Shown one piece after another: positions 17,858 to 26,789 of a DNA stretch of 64,000 nt. Within the stretch, counting starts at the first letter, position 1. Every line of letters begins with the position of its first letter. The stretch comes from Arthrobacter echini (GTDB lineage: Bacteria; Actinomycetota; Actinomycetes; Actinomycetales; Micrococcaceae). The position numbers and the translations under genes are program-made. The stretch spans positions 186,001 to 250,000 of the forward strand of contig NZ_SSWH01000001.1 in the NCBI RefSeq assembly GCF_004803505.1. Direction: 5' to 3'. The notes beneath the pieces are model-generated. The model did no database searches. It saw only the letters and a program-made list of their open reading frames with translations, and was not told the origin of the DNA.

Positions 17858-19840
17858 TCAGTCCAGGCCGCGCAGGTCCAGCGTCAGGGCGCTCTCGCCG
17901 TCCTCGGTGACGGACACCGGGATCCCCCAGTCCTGCTGGTACAGATGGCAGGCGGCGTGGTCGGGGATCTCCCCGCCCGGCTCGCCGTCGCAGGAGGCCG
18001 CCCGTGCGGTGATGTGCAGCACGCCGTCGCCCGCCTCCGGTGAGAGCACGAGCTCGCGCGTCAGCCCCTGTGAGGTCCCGCCGCCGGAGACGATGAGCGA
18101 CTCCGGGGAGGCACTGATCGCCAGCTGCGTGGGATCACCCCAGCGGTCGTCGAGCTTCTGTCCGCTGGGCGCGGTGAAGCGGACCGTGAGCGCCAGCGGC
18201 CCGTCGGCCACCGCCGTCGTGGGTCGCTGCGTCCGGGATGCCCCCTCGTCGACCGCGAGCGCTTCCCGGGGCAGCGGAGCCCGCACCAGCTGATGACTGT
18301 TCGCCTCGACGACGATGAGCAGGGGATCCCCGCCGCCCGCCACCGGGCCCACATCCACGAGCACGTCGGAGGGCTCCGAGAGACCGCGCAGGAGGGTGGA
18401 GACCTGGCGCGTCGCAGGATCGTATCGGCGGACGGCTCCGTTGTAGGTGTCGGCGATGGCGATCGACCCGTCGGGAAGCGCGGTCACGCCCAGCGGGTGC
18501 TGCAGTCGTGCCTGCTCCGCGTCACCGTCGCGGAACCCGAAGTCGAACAAGCCGGTCCCGATGACGGTGTGCACCTGTGTCCGGATACGCCCGTCGGTCT
18601 CACTGAAGGTCAGCGAGCGCACGGCCGAGGTCTCCGAATCGGCCACCCACAGAGTACCGTCGGCGTCCTCGACGAGCCCGGAGGGCTGGGCGAACCACGC
18701 GGCGGAGGCATCGCCGTCCAGCAGTCCCTCCAGCCCGGTCCCGGCGAGGACGTCGATGGCACGGGTGCGCGGGTCGTAGCTGAACAGCTGGTGCGTGCCG
18801 GCCATCGCCACGACCACGCGCTCCAGGACGGACGAGTACACCACGTCCCACGGCGAGGAGAGCGAGACGTCCAGCGCGTCATCCCCGAGGTGTGTCTCGG
18901 TCAGGCGCGGCGACTCGCTCTCGGCACCCACCTCACGGGCGTTCTCCTGCAGCCCGGCCCGCGTGTGGTTGCCTGCGTCGAGGAGTCGCTGCGTCCCGTT
19001 GCCGGCGAGCGTGGTGACCTCACCGGTGGCCAGCTCGACGCCGCGGAGCCGGTGGTTCACGGAATCGGCGACGACGACGTCGTACCCCACCTCTGCGGCG
19101 AGTGCCGCGGGAAGCAGCGTGAGCCCCTGCGGTTCGTTGAAGCGGGCCTCGGAGGGCCCGCCGTCGGCGTGGCCCCTGGCCCCCGACCCGATGGTGCGCC
19201 GTACGGTGGTCAGGTCCGCTTCCAGCTCGACGAGTCGGTGGTGCCCGGTATCACCCACGAGGAAGGTGCCGGAGTCCGGCATGGCGAGGAGCTTCCCGGG
19301 GAACTTCAGGGTCCCGGCTGTGCCGGCGGCCGGCACGTAGGGGCCGTCCCCACGGTGCAGCGTCCCCTTGGCCTCGTGCTCGGCGACGAGTTCGGCGACC
19401 AGCGAGGTGAGACCTGCCGCATGCCCCTCTCCGGAGAGGTGCGCCACGATGTAGCCCTCGGGATCGATCACCACGAGGGTGGGCCAGGCGCGGGCCGTGT
19501 AGGCCGCCCAGGTGCCCAGCTGCGGATCGTCCAGGACCGGATGGTCGATGTCGTAGCGTTCCACCGCCGAGGCAAGGGCTGCGGGATCGGCCTCGTGCTC
19601 GAACTTCGGGGAGTGCACCCCCACGGTGACCAGGACGTCCGGGTACTGCTGCTCGAGCGGCCGCAGTTCGTCGAGGACGTGCAGGCAGTTGATGCAGCAG
19701 AACGTCCAGAAGTCGAGGATGACGATCTTCCCGCGCAGGTCCTCGAGCTGAAGTTGCCTGCCTCCCGTGTTGAGCCAGTTACGGCCGGTCAGGGCTGAAC
19801 CGCGCACCCGGTATCCGGTGCGCACAGTGGTTTCGGTCAT
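17858..19840 (-). CDS. thioredoxin-like/NHL-repeat protein (NHLRC2 type)
   Basis: This is a 660-residue protein. Residues about 20-170 are a TlpA/thioredoxin-fold domain with FWTFCCINCLHVLDEL (about 42-57), where the CxxC-like CCINC replaces the usual CGPC. From about 180 to 530 there are NHL beta-propeller repeats, for example LLAMPDSGTFLVGDTGHHRLVEL and DGTLWVADSETSAVR. A beta-sandwich tail follows. The order matches animal and bacterial NHLRC2-like proteins, whose function is poorly defined. It overlaps the CopD-CtaG gene by 4 bases, suggesting joint expression. No signal peptide is seen, so it is probably cytoplasmic. Confidence 0.85.
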   Translation of the reverse strand: MTETTVRTGYRVRGSALTGRNWLNTGGRQLQLEDLRGKIVILDFWTFCCINCLHVLDELRPLEQQYPDVLVTVGVHSPKFEHEADPAALASAVERYDIDHPVLDDPQLGTWAAYTARAWPTLVVIDPEGYIVAHLSGEGHAAGLTSLVAELVAEHEAKGTLHRGDGPYVPAAGTAGTLKFPGKLLAMPDSGTFLVGDTGHHRLVELEADLTTVRRTIGSGARGHADGGPSEARFNEPQGLTLLPAALAAEVGYDVVVADSVNHRLRGVELATGEVTTLAGNGTQRLLDAGNHTRAGLQENAREVGAESESPRLTETHLGDDALDVSLSSPWDVVYSSVLERVVVAMAGTHQLFSYDPRTRAIDVLAGTGLEGLLDGDASAAWFAQPSGLVEDADGTLWVADSETSAVRSLTFSETDGRIRTQVHTVIGTGLFDFGFRDGDAEQARLQHPLGVTALPDGSIAIADTYNGAVRRYDPATRQVSTLLRGLSEPSDVLVDVGPVAGGGDPLLIVVEANSHQLVRAPLPREALAVDEGASRTQRPTTAVADGPLALTVRFTAPSGQKLDDRWGDPTQLAISASPESLIVSGGGTSQGLTRELVLSPEAGDGVLHITARAASCDGEPGGEIPDHAACHLYQQDWGIPVSVTEDGESALTLDLRGLD

Positions 19841-21978
19841 TCATCGTCTCCTGCTGTGGTGGCCCGCGCAGCGGGCTGCGTCCGGGGGGCCCGGGGTCCG
19901 ACGTCCCGCGCTGCGAGGTCGGTGAACATGCTGTTGTAAGCGGCGAGCTCGGCGTCGTTATTCCTGTCCGCCGCACGGTCCTTCCGCTTCGTCTCCCGTG
20001 CGTCGGACCGGGACCACATGACAGCGACACCGATGGCGAGCAGGAGTGTGGGAAGCTCCCCGACGCCCCAGGTGACAGCCCCTCCGACCTGCTGGTCGGC
20101 GAGCGCGGAGCCGCCCCACTCACGGCCCATGTTGCCGAACCAGGACGCCTGGAGGAGGGATGTCGAGCCCATGAGCGCGACGCCGAAGAACGCGTGGAAG
20201 GCCATGGTCGCGAAGAGCAGCAGGATCCTCAGGGGGTACGGAGCGCGGTACGGCACGGGATCGGAGCCGATCATCGACAGCACGAAGATGTACCCGGTGA
20301 TGAGGAAGTGCGTGATCATCAGCTCGTGTCCCACATGCTCGCGCAGCGCGAAACCGAACAGCGGCGAATAATAGAAGACGATGATGGAGGCCACGAAGTT
20401 ACCGGCGGCGAAGAGGGGGTGTGTGATGATCCTGGACGGCCAGGAGTGGACGATGGCGAGGATCCACTCGCGGATGCCCCGCGTGCCGTCCCGGCGCGCA
20501 CTGAGCGCCTTCAGGGCGAGCGTCACCGGCGCGCCGAGGACCAGGAACAGCGGCACCACCATGGTCAGCGCCATGTGATCGATCATGTGGGCGCTGAAGA
20601 GCACCATGCCGTAGACAGCAGGCGCACCCGAGGTGAAGTAGGTCAGCAGGAGCAGTCCGGTCAGCCAGCTGAGGAGTCTGAGGATCGACCAGGAGTCGCC
20701 GCGGCGACGCAGCTTGAGTACACCGAGCACGTACGCGATGCCGAGGGTCAGCGCGACGGCGATCCACAGCCAGTCCGGGCGCCATTCCGTGAGCCACCGG
20801 GAGAGGACGGGCTCGGGCGGCAGGTCGTACCCCGTGAGGATGCGTGCCGGTCCGGCCTCGGCGGGCAGCACCTCCGCCCGGGGCGGCGCGGTACGTCCGA
20901 GCGCTCCGGCCACGCCGAACACGGCAGCCATGACCACGAGCTCGACGGCGATGAACTGCCAGAGGACACGACGTGCCGAGAGCCCTGATGCAGCCGATCC
21001 CGCCGGGGCCTCGAGCTGGGGGATGATCCACTGGCGGTGCATCCAGCCGATCCCGCCGAGGAGCAGGGTGGCGATGGTCTTGAAGGTCACGAGCAGCCCC
21101 CACGGGGAGCCGAGCTGCGCGAGATCGGTGATCCTGAGGCTGGCGTTGATCACACCGGACGCGACCACGAGGACGAAGGCGAACCCCGCCAGCGCCGAGA
21201 AGCGCTTGAGCACGGGGAGCGTCTGGTCGCCGAGTCTCCCGCTCACCATGGCGAGGGCGATGATTCCGCCCGCCCACAGGCATACGCCCACCAGATGCAG
21301 CGCGATCGAGTTCACCGCGGCGTTGTGGTCGTCGCCGCTGGCGGAGTGGCCCACCAGCGCCATGGGGAGCAGGTTCAGCAGCGCCAGGACCAGTCCGAGC
21401 GCCAGTCCGATCTGGGAGCGCACCCCGAACAGTATGGTCGCGAGGAGCGCGGCGACGATCGAGGTGACCAGCCAGGCGCGCCCGGTGGAGAAGTCGGTCA
21501 GGAAGGCTGCCAGGCCCTCGGTGTAGGTCGGATCCGAACTCAGGGGCAGACCCGCGGCGTCCGAGTAGGTGAACACCAGCACGCCGAGTGCCCCCAGGGT
21601 CCAGGCGACCGCCGAGACGGAGGCCAGGAGTACCGCCCGCGAGAACGCGGGATGCTCGGCCGCATCCTTGTGCGGCTTGCGGCCCACCGCGCCGATCCTC
21701 CGCGGGAGCATGACGACCGCGAACACGAGGGCACCGATGGTCCCGGCGGCCGCGGTGTTGTTGAGGGTCTTCGCCACGGGCAGTCCCCAGCGGGTCAGTG
21801 CTCCGGGGTCGCCCAGCTGGCGGGTTGCGGCAGCGCCCGAGTAGAGCAACCCGAGGATCAGGGCTGCCAGGACCACGAGGCCCGCGGCGATCAACCAACC
21901 GGTGCCGATGAAGCGCCCGGTCGCGGGCGCGGCAAGCCTCTCACGCGGTTGCTTCGCAGTGGTGGACACGGACACCAT
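19837..21978 (-). CDS. CopD-CtaG fusion: copper import/cytochrome oxidase assembly membrane protein
   Basis: This 713-residue protein has about sixteen hydrophobic segments. The N-terminal half (about residues 25-370) matches the CopD copper-resistance domain with ALHLVGVCLWAGGIIALAMV. The C-terminal half (about 410-680) is caa3-type CtaG with FSAHMIDHMALTMVVPLFL and LGAPVTLALKAL. This fusion is common in actinobacteria and is thought to serve copper handling for the respiratory oxidase. The tail (680-713) is charged. It is the first gene of a two-gene unit with the NHL protein. Confidence 0.88.
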   Translation of the reverse strand: MVSVSTTAKQPRERLAAPATGRFIGTGWLIAAGLVVLAALILGLLYSGAAATRQLGDPGALTRWGLPVAKTLNNTAAAGTIGALVFAVVMLPRRIGAVGRKPHKDAAEHPAFSRAVLLASVSAVAWTLGALGVLVFTYSDAAGLPLSSDPTYTEGLAAFLTDFSTGRAWLVTSIVAALLATILFGVRSQIGLALGLVLALLNLLPMALVGHSASGDDHNAAVNSIALHLVGVCLWAGGIIALAMVSGRLGDQTLPVLKRFSALAGFAFVLVVASGVINASLRITDLAQLGSPWGLLVTFKTIATLLLGGIGWMHRQWIIPQLEAPAGSAASGLSARRVLWQFIAVELVVMAAVFGVAGALGRTAPPRAEVLPAEAGPARILTGYDLPPEPVLSRWLTEWRPDWLWIAVALTLGIAYVLGVLKLRRRGDSWSILRLLSWLTGLLLLTYFTSGAPAVYGMVLFSAHMIDHMALTMVVPLFLVLGAPVTLALKALSARRDGTRGIREWILAIVHSWPSRIITHPLFAAGNFVASIIVFYYSPLFGFALREHVGHELMITHFLITGYIFVLSMIGSDPVPYRAPYPLRILLLFATMAFHAFFGVALMGSTSLLQASWFGNMGREWGGSALADQQVGGAVTWGVGELPTLLLAIGVAVMWSRSDARETKRKDRAADRNNDAELAAYNSMFTDLAARDVGPRAPRTQPAARATTAGDDE

Positions 21979-22095
21979 TCTCTACCCGGAGTAGAAATAG
22001 GGCCAATTCCCAGGGGTCGTCCGATCGGTCGGTCCGTACCGCCGACAACGGCTACCGCTACGTGTCAGATGAAGCACAGGGGTGGGCTCTTACGA

Positions 22096-22131
22096 CGGAG
22101 GACCGCCACCGTGAGCGGTGGCGGTCCTCCG
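22096..22131. terminator. strong hairpin after the HU gene
   Basis: CGGAGGACCGCCACC (22096-22110) pairs perfectly with GGTGGCGGTCCTCCG (22117-22131), giving 15 pairs and a 6-base loop. It starts 13 bases past the HU stop on the minus strand and is the likely HU terminator. Confidence 0.75.
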
Positions 22132-22143
22132 GATCACCGTGAC

Positions 22144-22422
22144 CTACTTGGCGGAAGCCTTGAGCTTCGAGCCCGCGGTCAGCTTCACGCTGTGGCCTGC
22201 GGCGATCTGGATGGTCTCGCCGGTCTGCGGGTTGCGTCCGGTACGTGCTGCGCGGCTCGTGCGCTCCACCGCCAGCCACCCGGGGATGGTGATCTTCTCG
22301 TCCGCGGCGACGGACTCGGCGAAGACCTCGAACAGTGCGTCGAGGACGCCGTTGACGGCGGCCTGGCTGGTGTCGGCCTTCTCTGCTACCTCGGCAACAA
22401 GTTCACTACGATTCTTAGCCAT
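22144..22422 (-). CDS. hup: HU-family nucleoid DNA-binding protein
   Basis: This 92-residue protein starts MAKNRSELVAEVAEKADTS. It has the HU dimer core and the DNA-binding arm segment RTGRNPQTGETIQIAAGHSVKLTAG cut to its usual length. AGGAGGAT lies upstream as the ribosome binding site. HU bends and compacts DNA non-specifically. It lacks the Lys/Ala-rich C-terminal tail seen in the long HupS/HupB proteins of many actinobacteria, so it is the short form. A hairpin separates it from the ribosomal cluster upstream. Confidence 0.95.
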   Translation of the reverse strand: MAKNRSELVAEVAEKADTSQAAVNGVLDALFEVFAESVAADEKITIPGWLAVERTSRAARTGRNPQTGETIQIAAGHSVKLTAGSKLKASAK

Positions 22423-22623
22423 GTCAGATCCTCCTGGAAGTCAGACTTCGGAATTGAGCTCTTCTCGGTGTTGGAAAAGCCTCTGTTCGAAAACCTATCA
22501 GCTTGTCAGGTATCTCCCGCGTGTTCATGCGGCACTGCGCCGTGAATACCGGTATTTCCTGCCTCGCGGGGTTGCGTGCTGATACGGTGCTCCGCTCCCG
22601 GCCCCCGGCACGGCCACTGACAC

Positions 22624-22659
22624 GAAGGAGTCGGCCGCCCGAGGGCTGCCGACTCCTTC
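22624..22659. terminator. hairpin after the L28-L33-S14 operon
   Basis: GAAGGAGTCGGC (22624-22635) pairs perfectly with GCCGACTCCTTC (22648-22659) around a 12-base loop. It begins 56 bases past the rpsN stop on the minus strand. Confidence 0.65.
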
Positions 22660-22714
22660 TGCACCGTCGACCATATCGACGGCACCCACTACTGGGCGAA
22701 AGCGCTCGCGCCTG

Positions 22715-23020
22715 TCACCAGCTCGACTTCGTCACGCCGGGCAGCTCGCCACGGTGCGCCATGTCGCGGAACCGGACGCGCGAGATACCGAACTTCTGGA
22801 GCGTCCCCCGGGGACGGCCATCGATCTGGTCACGACTGCGCAGTCGCACCGGCGATGCGTTGCGAGGCAGCTTCTGCAGCCCGAGGCGTGCAGCCTCACG
22901 GGCTTCATCCGTGGCGTTCTCGTCCACGAGGGTCTTCTTGAGCTCGAGGCGCTTGGCCGCGTAGCGCTCGACGACGAGCTTGCGCTGCTCGTTGCGGGCG
23001 ATCATTGACTTCTTGGCCAT
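22715..23020 (-). CDS. rpsN: 30S ribosomal protein S14, zinc-independent form
   Basis: This 101-residue protein starts [20 protein letters not shown] and ends [15 protein letters not shown]. It has no cysteine, so it is the long C-minus paralogue of S14 rather than the short zinc-ribbon form encoded in the main ribosomal operon. C-minus paralogues replace zinc-containing ribosomal proteins when zinc is scarce. It is the third gene of rpmB-rpmG-rpsN, separated from rpmG by 2 bases. Confidence 0.96.
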   Translation of the reverse strand: MAKKSMIARNEQRKLVVERYAAKRLELKKTLVDENATDEAREAARLGLQKLPRNASPVRLRSRDQIDGRPRGTLQKFGISRVRFRDMAHRGELPGVTKSSW

Positions 23021-23022
23021 GC

Positions 23023-23190
23023 TTAGCGCTCCTCACGGAATTCGACGTGCTTGCGGATCTTGGGGTCGTACTTCATCAGGACCATACGGTCCGGATTGTT
23101 GCGACGGTTCTTCCGCGTCACGTAGGTGAAACCCGTTCCTGCGGTGGACTTCAGCTTGATGATCGGACGTACGTCCCTGTCCTTCGCCAC
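23023..23190 (-). CDS. rpmG: 50S ribosomal protein L33, zinc-independent form
   Basis: This 55-residue protein starts with GTG at 23188-23190 and reads [20 protein letters not shown]. No cysteine is present, which marks the C-minus form. The start codon shares one base with the rpmB stop (TAGTG), so the two are translationally coupled and the GTG is favoured over longer extensions that run through rpmB. Confidence 0.95.
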   Translation of the reverse strand: MAKDRDVRPIIKLKSTAGTGFTYVTRKNRRNNPDRMVLMKYDPKIRKHVEFREER

Positions 23191-23426
23191 TAGAGCTTCA
23201 CTCCTCTCGCGAGGATCGAGGCGACAACGGCTTCGATCCCGCGGACATCGATGGTCTTGATGCCCCTGGCCGAGACCTGCAGGGTCACGTTGCGGCGCAG
23301 GGAAGGCACGTAGTAGCGCTTCTTCTGAATGTTGGGGTCGAACCGGCGCTTGTTGCGGCGGTGCGAGTGCGAAATGCTGTGTCCAAAGCCGGGCTCGGCT
23401 CCGGTCACTTGGCAGTGGGCTGCCAT
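23190..23426 (-). CDS. rpmB: 50S ribosomal protein L28, zinc-independent form
   Basis: This 78-residue protein reads [19 protein letters not shown] and carries the [14 protein letters not shown] motif of L28. Only one cysteine (C5) remains of the CxxC pairs of the zinc form, so it should not bind zinc in the same way. It is the first gene of the operon. GGAGAG lies before the ATG, and a 21-base inverted repeat resembling a Zur site is 58 bases upstream. Confidence 0.95.
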   Translation of the reverse strand: MAAHCQVTGAEPGFGHSISHSHRRNKRRFDPNIQKKRYYVPSLRRNVTLQVSARGIKTIDVRGIEAVVASILARGVKL

Positions 23427-23483
23427 AACTCTCCTCCAGATTAGATGAACGTGACGGAATCACTTGTCGGGCGTCCCGCCACC

Positions 23484-23504
23484 AGTAATGACACCGTTAT
23501 TACT
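23484..23504. promoter_or_regulatory. candidate Zur operator upstream of rpmB-rpmG-rpsN
   Basis: A 21-base imperfect palindrome has half sites AGTAATGACA and AGTAATAACG (8 of 10 bases matching) around a central base. In actinobacteria, C-minus ribosomal operons are repressed by Zur through AT-rich palindromes of this size. The position 58 bases before rpmB fits, but the match to a consensus was judged by eye only. Confidence 0.5.
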
Positions 23505-23804
23505 GCAGCTTTCCGGAGGTTGACCTGGCAGGGTGAGAACCTGCCGAAGCACCTCGCCGCGGGGAAGACGGTGAAGATCAGGTGGTGCGCGGCGTCGCCA
23601 CCGGCACATACCTGAATTCCAGGTAGTCGCGGGTAGCCGGAGAGCACCTGCCTGTCCACGGACGAGCGCGCTGACCTCCGACCAAACGCCCTACCATGCT
23701 ACCGGCAGGCATGGCCGCGGCCAAACCCCGCTACGAGATACATGGGAAGTCCCTGTGCCGCGGGAGCCGGCGGGTGGCGCGGGCGCGCCGGCGCCCGTGC
23801 CTGG
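23505..23804 (+). other. non-coding stretch between rpmB and the SGNH hydrolase
   Basis: No supported gene or repeat was seen. The region would contain the remaining rpmB promoter at its left and the end of the minus-strand SGNH gene at its right. A TACCATGCTACCGG segment at about 23691-23704 resembles promoter sequence but has no gene to serve. Confidence 0.3.
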
Positions 23805-24587
23805 TCAGGAGGCGCCCGAGGCCCATCGCGGGTGCACCAGCGCCGGGTACTTCGCACTGAGCCCGTCACCCGAGGACACCCGCCGCAGCCGCCGTCCCAC
23901 CCAGGGAGTGAGGTACTCCCTGGCCCACTGCGCATCAGCGCGTACCTGCGCGAGCCGTCTCAAAGCCGGACGTTCCGCGAGTTCGGGAAGGTCGATCCGG
24001 TGCGATGCGCTCATGGCCTCGAGGACCCGCACCGCCATGAGCGTGTGACCTGCCGTGGACATGTGCATCCTGTCCACGTCCCAGTAGCCCCAGTCCTGGA
24101 ACTCACGAAGACGCCAGTAGTCCACGATCAGTGCCCCGCGCCGGTCGGCGATCTCGCGCACCAATTCGTTGTAGATGGCAGTACGCCCGCGGGTCGTACC
24201 GAACACAGCGGAGGCGGAGGCGTCGAAACCGGTGAAGAGCACGACGTCGGCCCCGGACTCCCGAAGTCTGCGTACCCCGTCGTCGTACCGGTCCATCAGC
24301 TGGTCGATGTCGACGCGCGGTCTCAGGATGTCGTTCGCGCCGGCATAGATGGTGACGAGGTTCGGCTCCAGCGCCAGCGCGGCGTCGATCTGCTCGTCGA
24401 GGATCTGGCGCATCTTCTTCCCGCGGATCGCCAGATTGGCGAAACCCCAGGACGGATCCGCATGGATCAGCTGCTCCGCGACGCGATCGGCCCAGCCCCG
24501 GACGCCGTTGGGCGAGCCCGGATCCGTATCGCCGACCCCCTCGGTGAAGGAGTCTCCCAGTGCCACGTATCTGCGGGTGAAAGTCAC
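23805..24587 (-). CDS. SGNH/GDSL-family hydrolase
   Basis: This is a 260-residue enzyme. Block I is YVALGDSFTEGVGD (serine at about residue 13), block II NLAIRGKKMRQIL, block III YAGANDILRP (Gly/Asn) and block V DRMHMSTAGH, giving the Ser, Gly, Asn and His of the SGNH family. The GTG at 24585-24587 is the natural start; longer in-frame extensions run antisense through the lipid kinase. No signal peptide is present, so it is probably cytoplasmic. These enzymes hydrolyse esters of lipids or acetylated sugars; the substrate is unknown. The 30-residue C-terminal tail is Arg-rich. Confidence 0.88.
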   Translation of the reverse strand: MTFTRRYVALGDSFTEGVGDTDPGSPNGVRGWADRVAEQLIHADPSWGFANLAIRGKKMRQILDEQIDAALALEPNLVTIYAGANDILRPRVDIDQLMDRYDDGVRRLRESGADVVLFTGFDASASAVFGTTRGRTAIYNELVREIADRRGALIVDYWRLREFQDWGYWDVDRMHMSTAGHTLMAVRVLEAMSASHRIDLPELAERPALRRLAQVRADAQWAREYLTPWVGRRLRRVSSGDGLSAKYPALVHPRWASGAS

Positions 24588-24668
24588 CTCGAGAACACTA
24601 CTACCCGACGCCTGCACCCGACGGGATAGGCTCGAAGCCCACCCGCCGGCCCCCGTATGAAGGACATC

Positions 24669-25673
24669 ATGCCCACTGACGCTCCCCCCGAGGCGATCAC
24701 CGGTCCAGGGACCGACACCGGCACGGGCCCGGGTGGCCGCCGCGCAGCGCTGATCATCAACCCCACCAAGTCCCCCGCCGACGACGTGCGGGACGCCGTC
24801 GAACGCTTCTCCGCCGAGGAGGGCTGGGAGGCACCCCTGGTCCTGGAGACCACGGAGGAGGACCCGGGCCAGGGTCAGGTGCGTGAGGCACTCGATGCGG
24901 CAGTCGATCTCGTGATCGTGGGCGGAGGAGACGGCACTGTGCGGTGCGTCGCGGAGGAGCTCGTCGGCACCGACACGCTCATGGCCCTGGTGCCACTGGG
25001 GACCGGGAATCTCCTGGCCCGCAATCTCGACATCGCCGTCGATGACCCGACATCCGCCGTGGAGGCCGCCTTCCGCGGCACCGAGCGCAGCATCGATGTG
25101 GTCCACCTCACCATGGACCGCGCACAGGACGCGCAGGTCTTCCTCGTGATGGCCGGGCTCGGCTACGACGCCGCCATCATGTCCGATACGCGCGAGGATC
25201 TGAAGGACCGGGTCGGCTGGCTCGCCTACGTGGATGCGGGAATCAGGAATCTGCCCGGTGAACCTGCCCACGCCTCCATCTCGATCGACGGCGCCGCGCC
25301 CTTCGAGTGCCGCCTGCGCAGTGTGATGGGCGGTAACTGCGGGAAGATCATGGGCGGGCTCGAGATCTTTCCGGGAGCGAAGATCGACGACGGCCTGATG
25401 GACCTGATGACCATCGCGCCGAAGGGCCGACTGGGGTGGCTGGCCGTTCTCGGCAAGCTCTTCGTCCGCGGCAGGGGCAAGGATCCCTCGCTCCAGTACC
25501 ACCAGTGCCTCACGGCCGAGGTCACCCTGCGGGAGCCGCTGGAGGTCCAGATGGACGGTGACGCCCTCGGGGCAGCGACCCATCTGCTCTTCGAGGTCAA
25601 GCCGAGATCGCTCCGGTTGAGGATGCCGCTGGGCTACAAGGATCCGGCCGTCGTGAGTGATCCCCTACCCTGA
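24669..25673 (+). CDS. diacylglycerol/lipid kinase (DagK/YegS family)
   Basis: This is a 334-residue protein. The ATG at 24669 follows AAGGA by 5 bases; an in-frame ATG at 24657 lies ahead of that site and is less likely. The catalytic domain begins RRAALIINPTKS and carries the nucleotide-binding GGGDGTVRCVAEEL and LGTGNLLARNLDI motifs. The C-terminal beta domain includes the family segment GGLEIFPGAKIDDGLMDL. The family phosphorylates diacylglycerol or related lipids to phosphatidic acid, recycling lipid in the membrane. It is divergent from the SGNH gene, which also might act on lipids. Confidence 0.9.
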   Translation: MPTDAPPEAITGPGTDTGTGPGGRRAALIINPTKSPADDVRDAVERFSAEEGWEAPLVLETTEEDPGQGQVREALDAAVDLVIVGGGDGTVRCVAEELVGTDTLMALVPLGTGNLLARNLDIAVDDPTSAVEAAFRGTERSIDVVHLTMDRAQDAQVFLVMAGLGYDAAIMSDTREDLKDRVGWLAYVDAGIRNLPGEPAHASISIDGAAPFECRLRSVMGGNCGKIMGGLEIFPGAKIDDGLMDLMTIAPKGRLGWLAVLGKLFVRGRGKDPSLQYHQCLTAEVTLREPLEVQMDGDALGAATHLLFEVKPRSLRLRMPLGYKDPAVVSDPLP

Positions 25674-25712
25674 CCGGGCACAGCCTGATCCGACCCGCTT
25701 GCTCCGGTGCGA

Positions 25713-26525
25713 TCAGAACCACGGTGCCGGATCGACCTTATCCCCGTCGAGCAGCACCTCGAAGTGGAGATGGCACCCGGTGGAGTTGCCCGAACTGCCG
25801 ACCCTGCCGACCAGCTCGCCCCGACCGATCAATGCACCCGCCGGAACCTCCAGCACACCGAGATGGTTGTAGGTCGTTGCCAGTCCGCCCCCGTGATCGA
25901 TCACGACGCGCAGACCTCCGCCGTACGCATGCCAGCCGGACTCCATCACCGTGCCCGGCTCGACGGCGGTGACAGCGGCACCGCATCCGCAGGCGTAATC
26001 CAGGCCCGGGTGGAATTCCAGACCCACCCCGGTCACCGGGTTGATGCGGTACCCGAAGGATGAGGCGAGGACCGCACGCTCGACGGGTACGTCGAAGGCA
26101 CTGTGGGAGTCGCTCATGATCTCCGGGGGCGCCAGGGACTCCACGGACCCCGTGGCACCAGGTAGCGCCTCGACGGCGGCGCGTACCGGGGGGCCGACGT
26201 GGACCGGCGGCCCTGCAGGGTGCAGGGAGAACGCCGCGTCCGCATCCGCAGCCGTCACCGCCACTGCACGATCGGGGGAATCGGGGTGGGCGGTCCTGGA
26301 GGTGGTCACCATGGCGGGTGATGGCGCGGTGCTGTCCGGCCCGTGGGCGATGATCAGGATCCCTACGGACGCGATACCGATACCGACCTCCATGGCCCTG
26401 CTGCGCGACGACCCGATGAGGCGGACGACGCGCTGCCCATGCCCGGCTCGTCGGGTGATCACACTGTCCTTCTCCGCAGGGGAACCGGCGGCACGATGCC
26501 GTCCTGACCCTGTCGTCCCGGCCAT
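25713..26525 (-). CDS. M23 peptidoglycan endopeptidase (LytM type), membrane-anchored
   Basis: This is a 270-residue protein. A cytoplasmic Arg-rich N-terminus precedes one transmembrane segment (about residues 44-60), then a Pro/Ala-rich linker and the M23 domain (about 145-270). The zinc ligands are visible in FHPGLDYACGCG and in HLHFEV near the C-terminus; GYRINPVTG begins the domain as usual. M23 enzymes cut peptide bridges of the cell wall, or act as activators when degenerate; here the metal ligands are intact. It converges on the lipid kinase. Confidence 0.9.
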   Translation of the reverse strand: MAGTTGSGRHRAAGSPAEKDSVITRRAGHGQRVVRLIGSSRSRAMEVGIGIASVGILIIAHGPDSTAPSPAMVTTSRTAHPDSPDRAVAVTAADADAAFSLHPAGPPVHVGPPVRAAVEALPGATGSVESLAPPEIMSDSHSAFDVPVERAVLASSFGYRINPVTGVGLEFHPGLDYACGCGAAVTAVEPGTVMESGWHAYGGGLRVVIDHGGGLATTYNHLGVLEVPAGALIGRGELVGRVGSSGNSTGCHLHFEVLLDGDKVDPAPWF

Positions 26526-26789
26526 CCGCCACCTCCAGCCGACGTCTCGTCGCTGCGGTTCTCGTCGCAGCTGTTTCCGTCGTCACTGTAGGGAAGGAGA
26601 ACCGGGGCCACAACGCGTGCACCACGCCTGTGGACAACCTGTCGCGAAAGCTCAGGACGGTTCGCTGCGACCCGTCCGCCAGTACCCCATGAAGGAGACC
26701 TGCTTCCGATCCACGCCGACGTCGCGCACCAGGTCAGGAAAAAAAGCCGTGCTCTGACACCCGCCCCGAAGCAGGTCCGAGCTGTTGGA

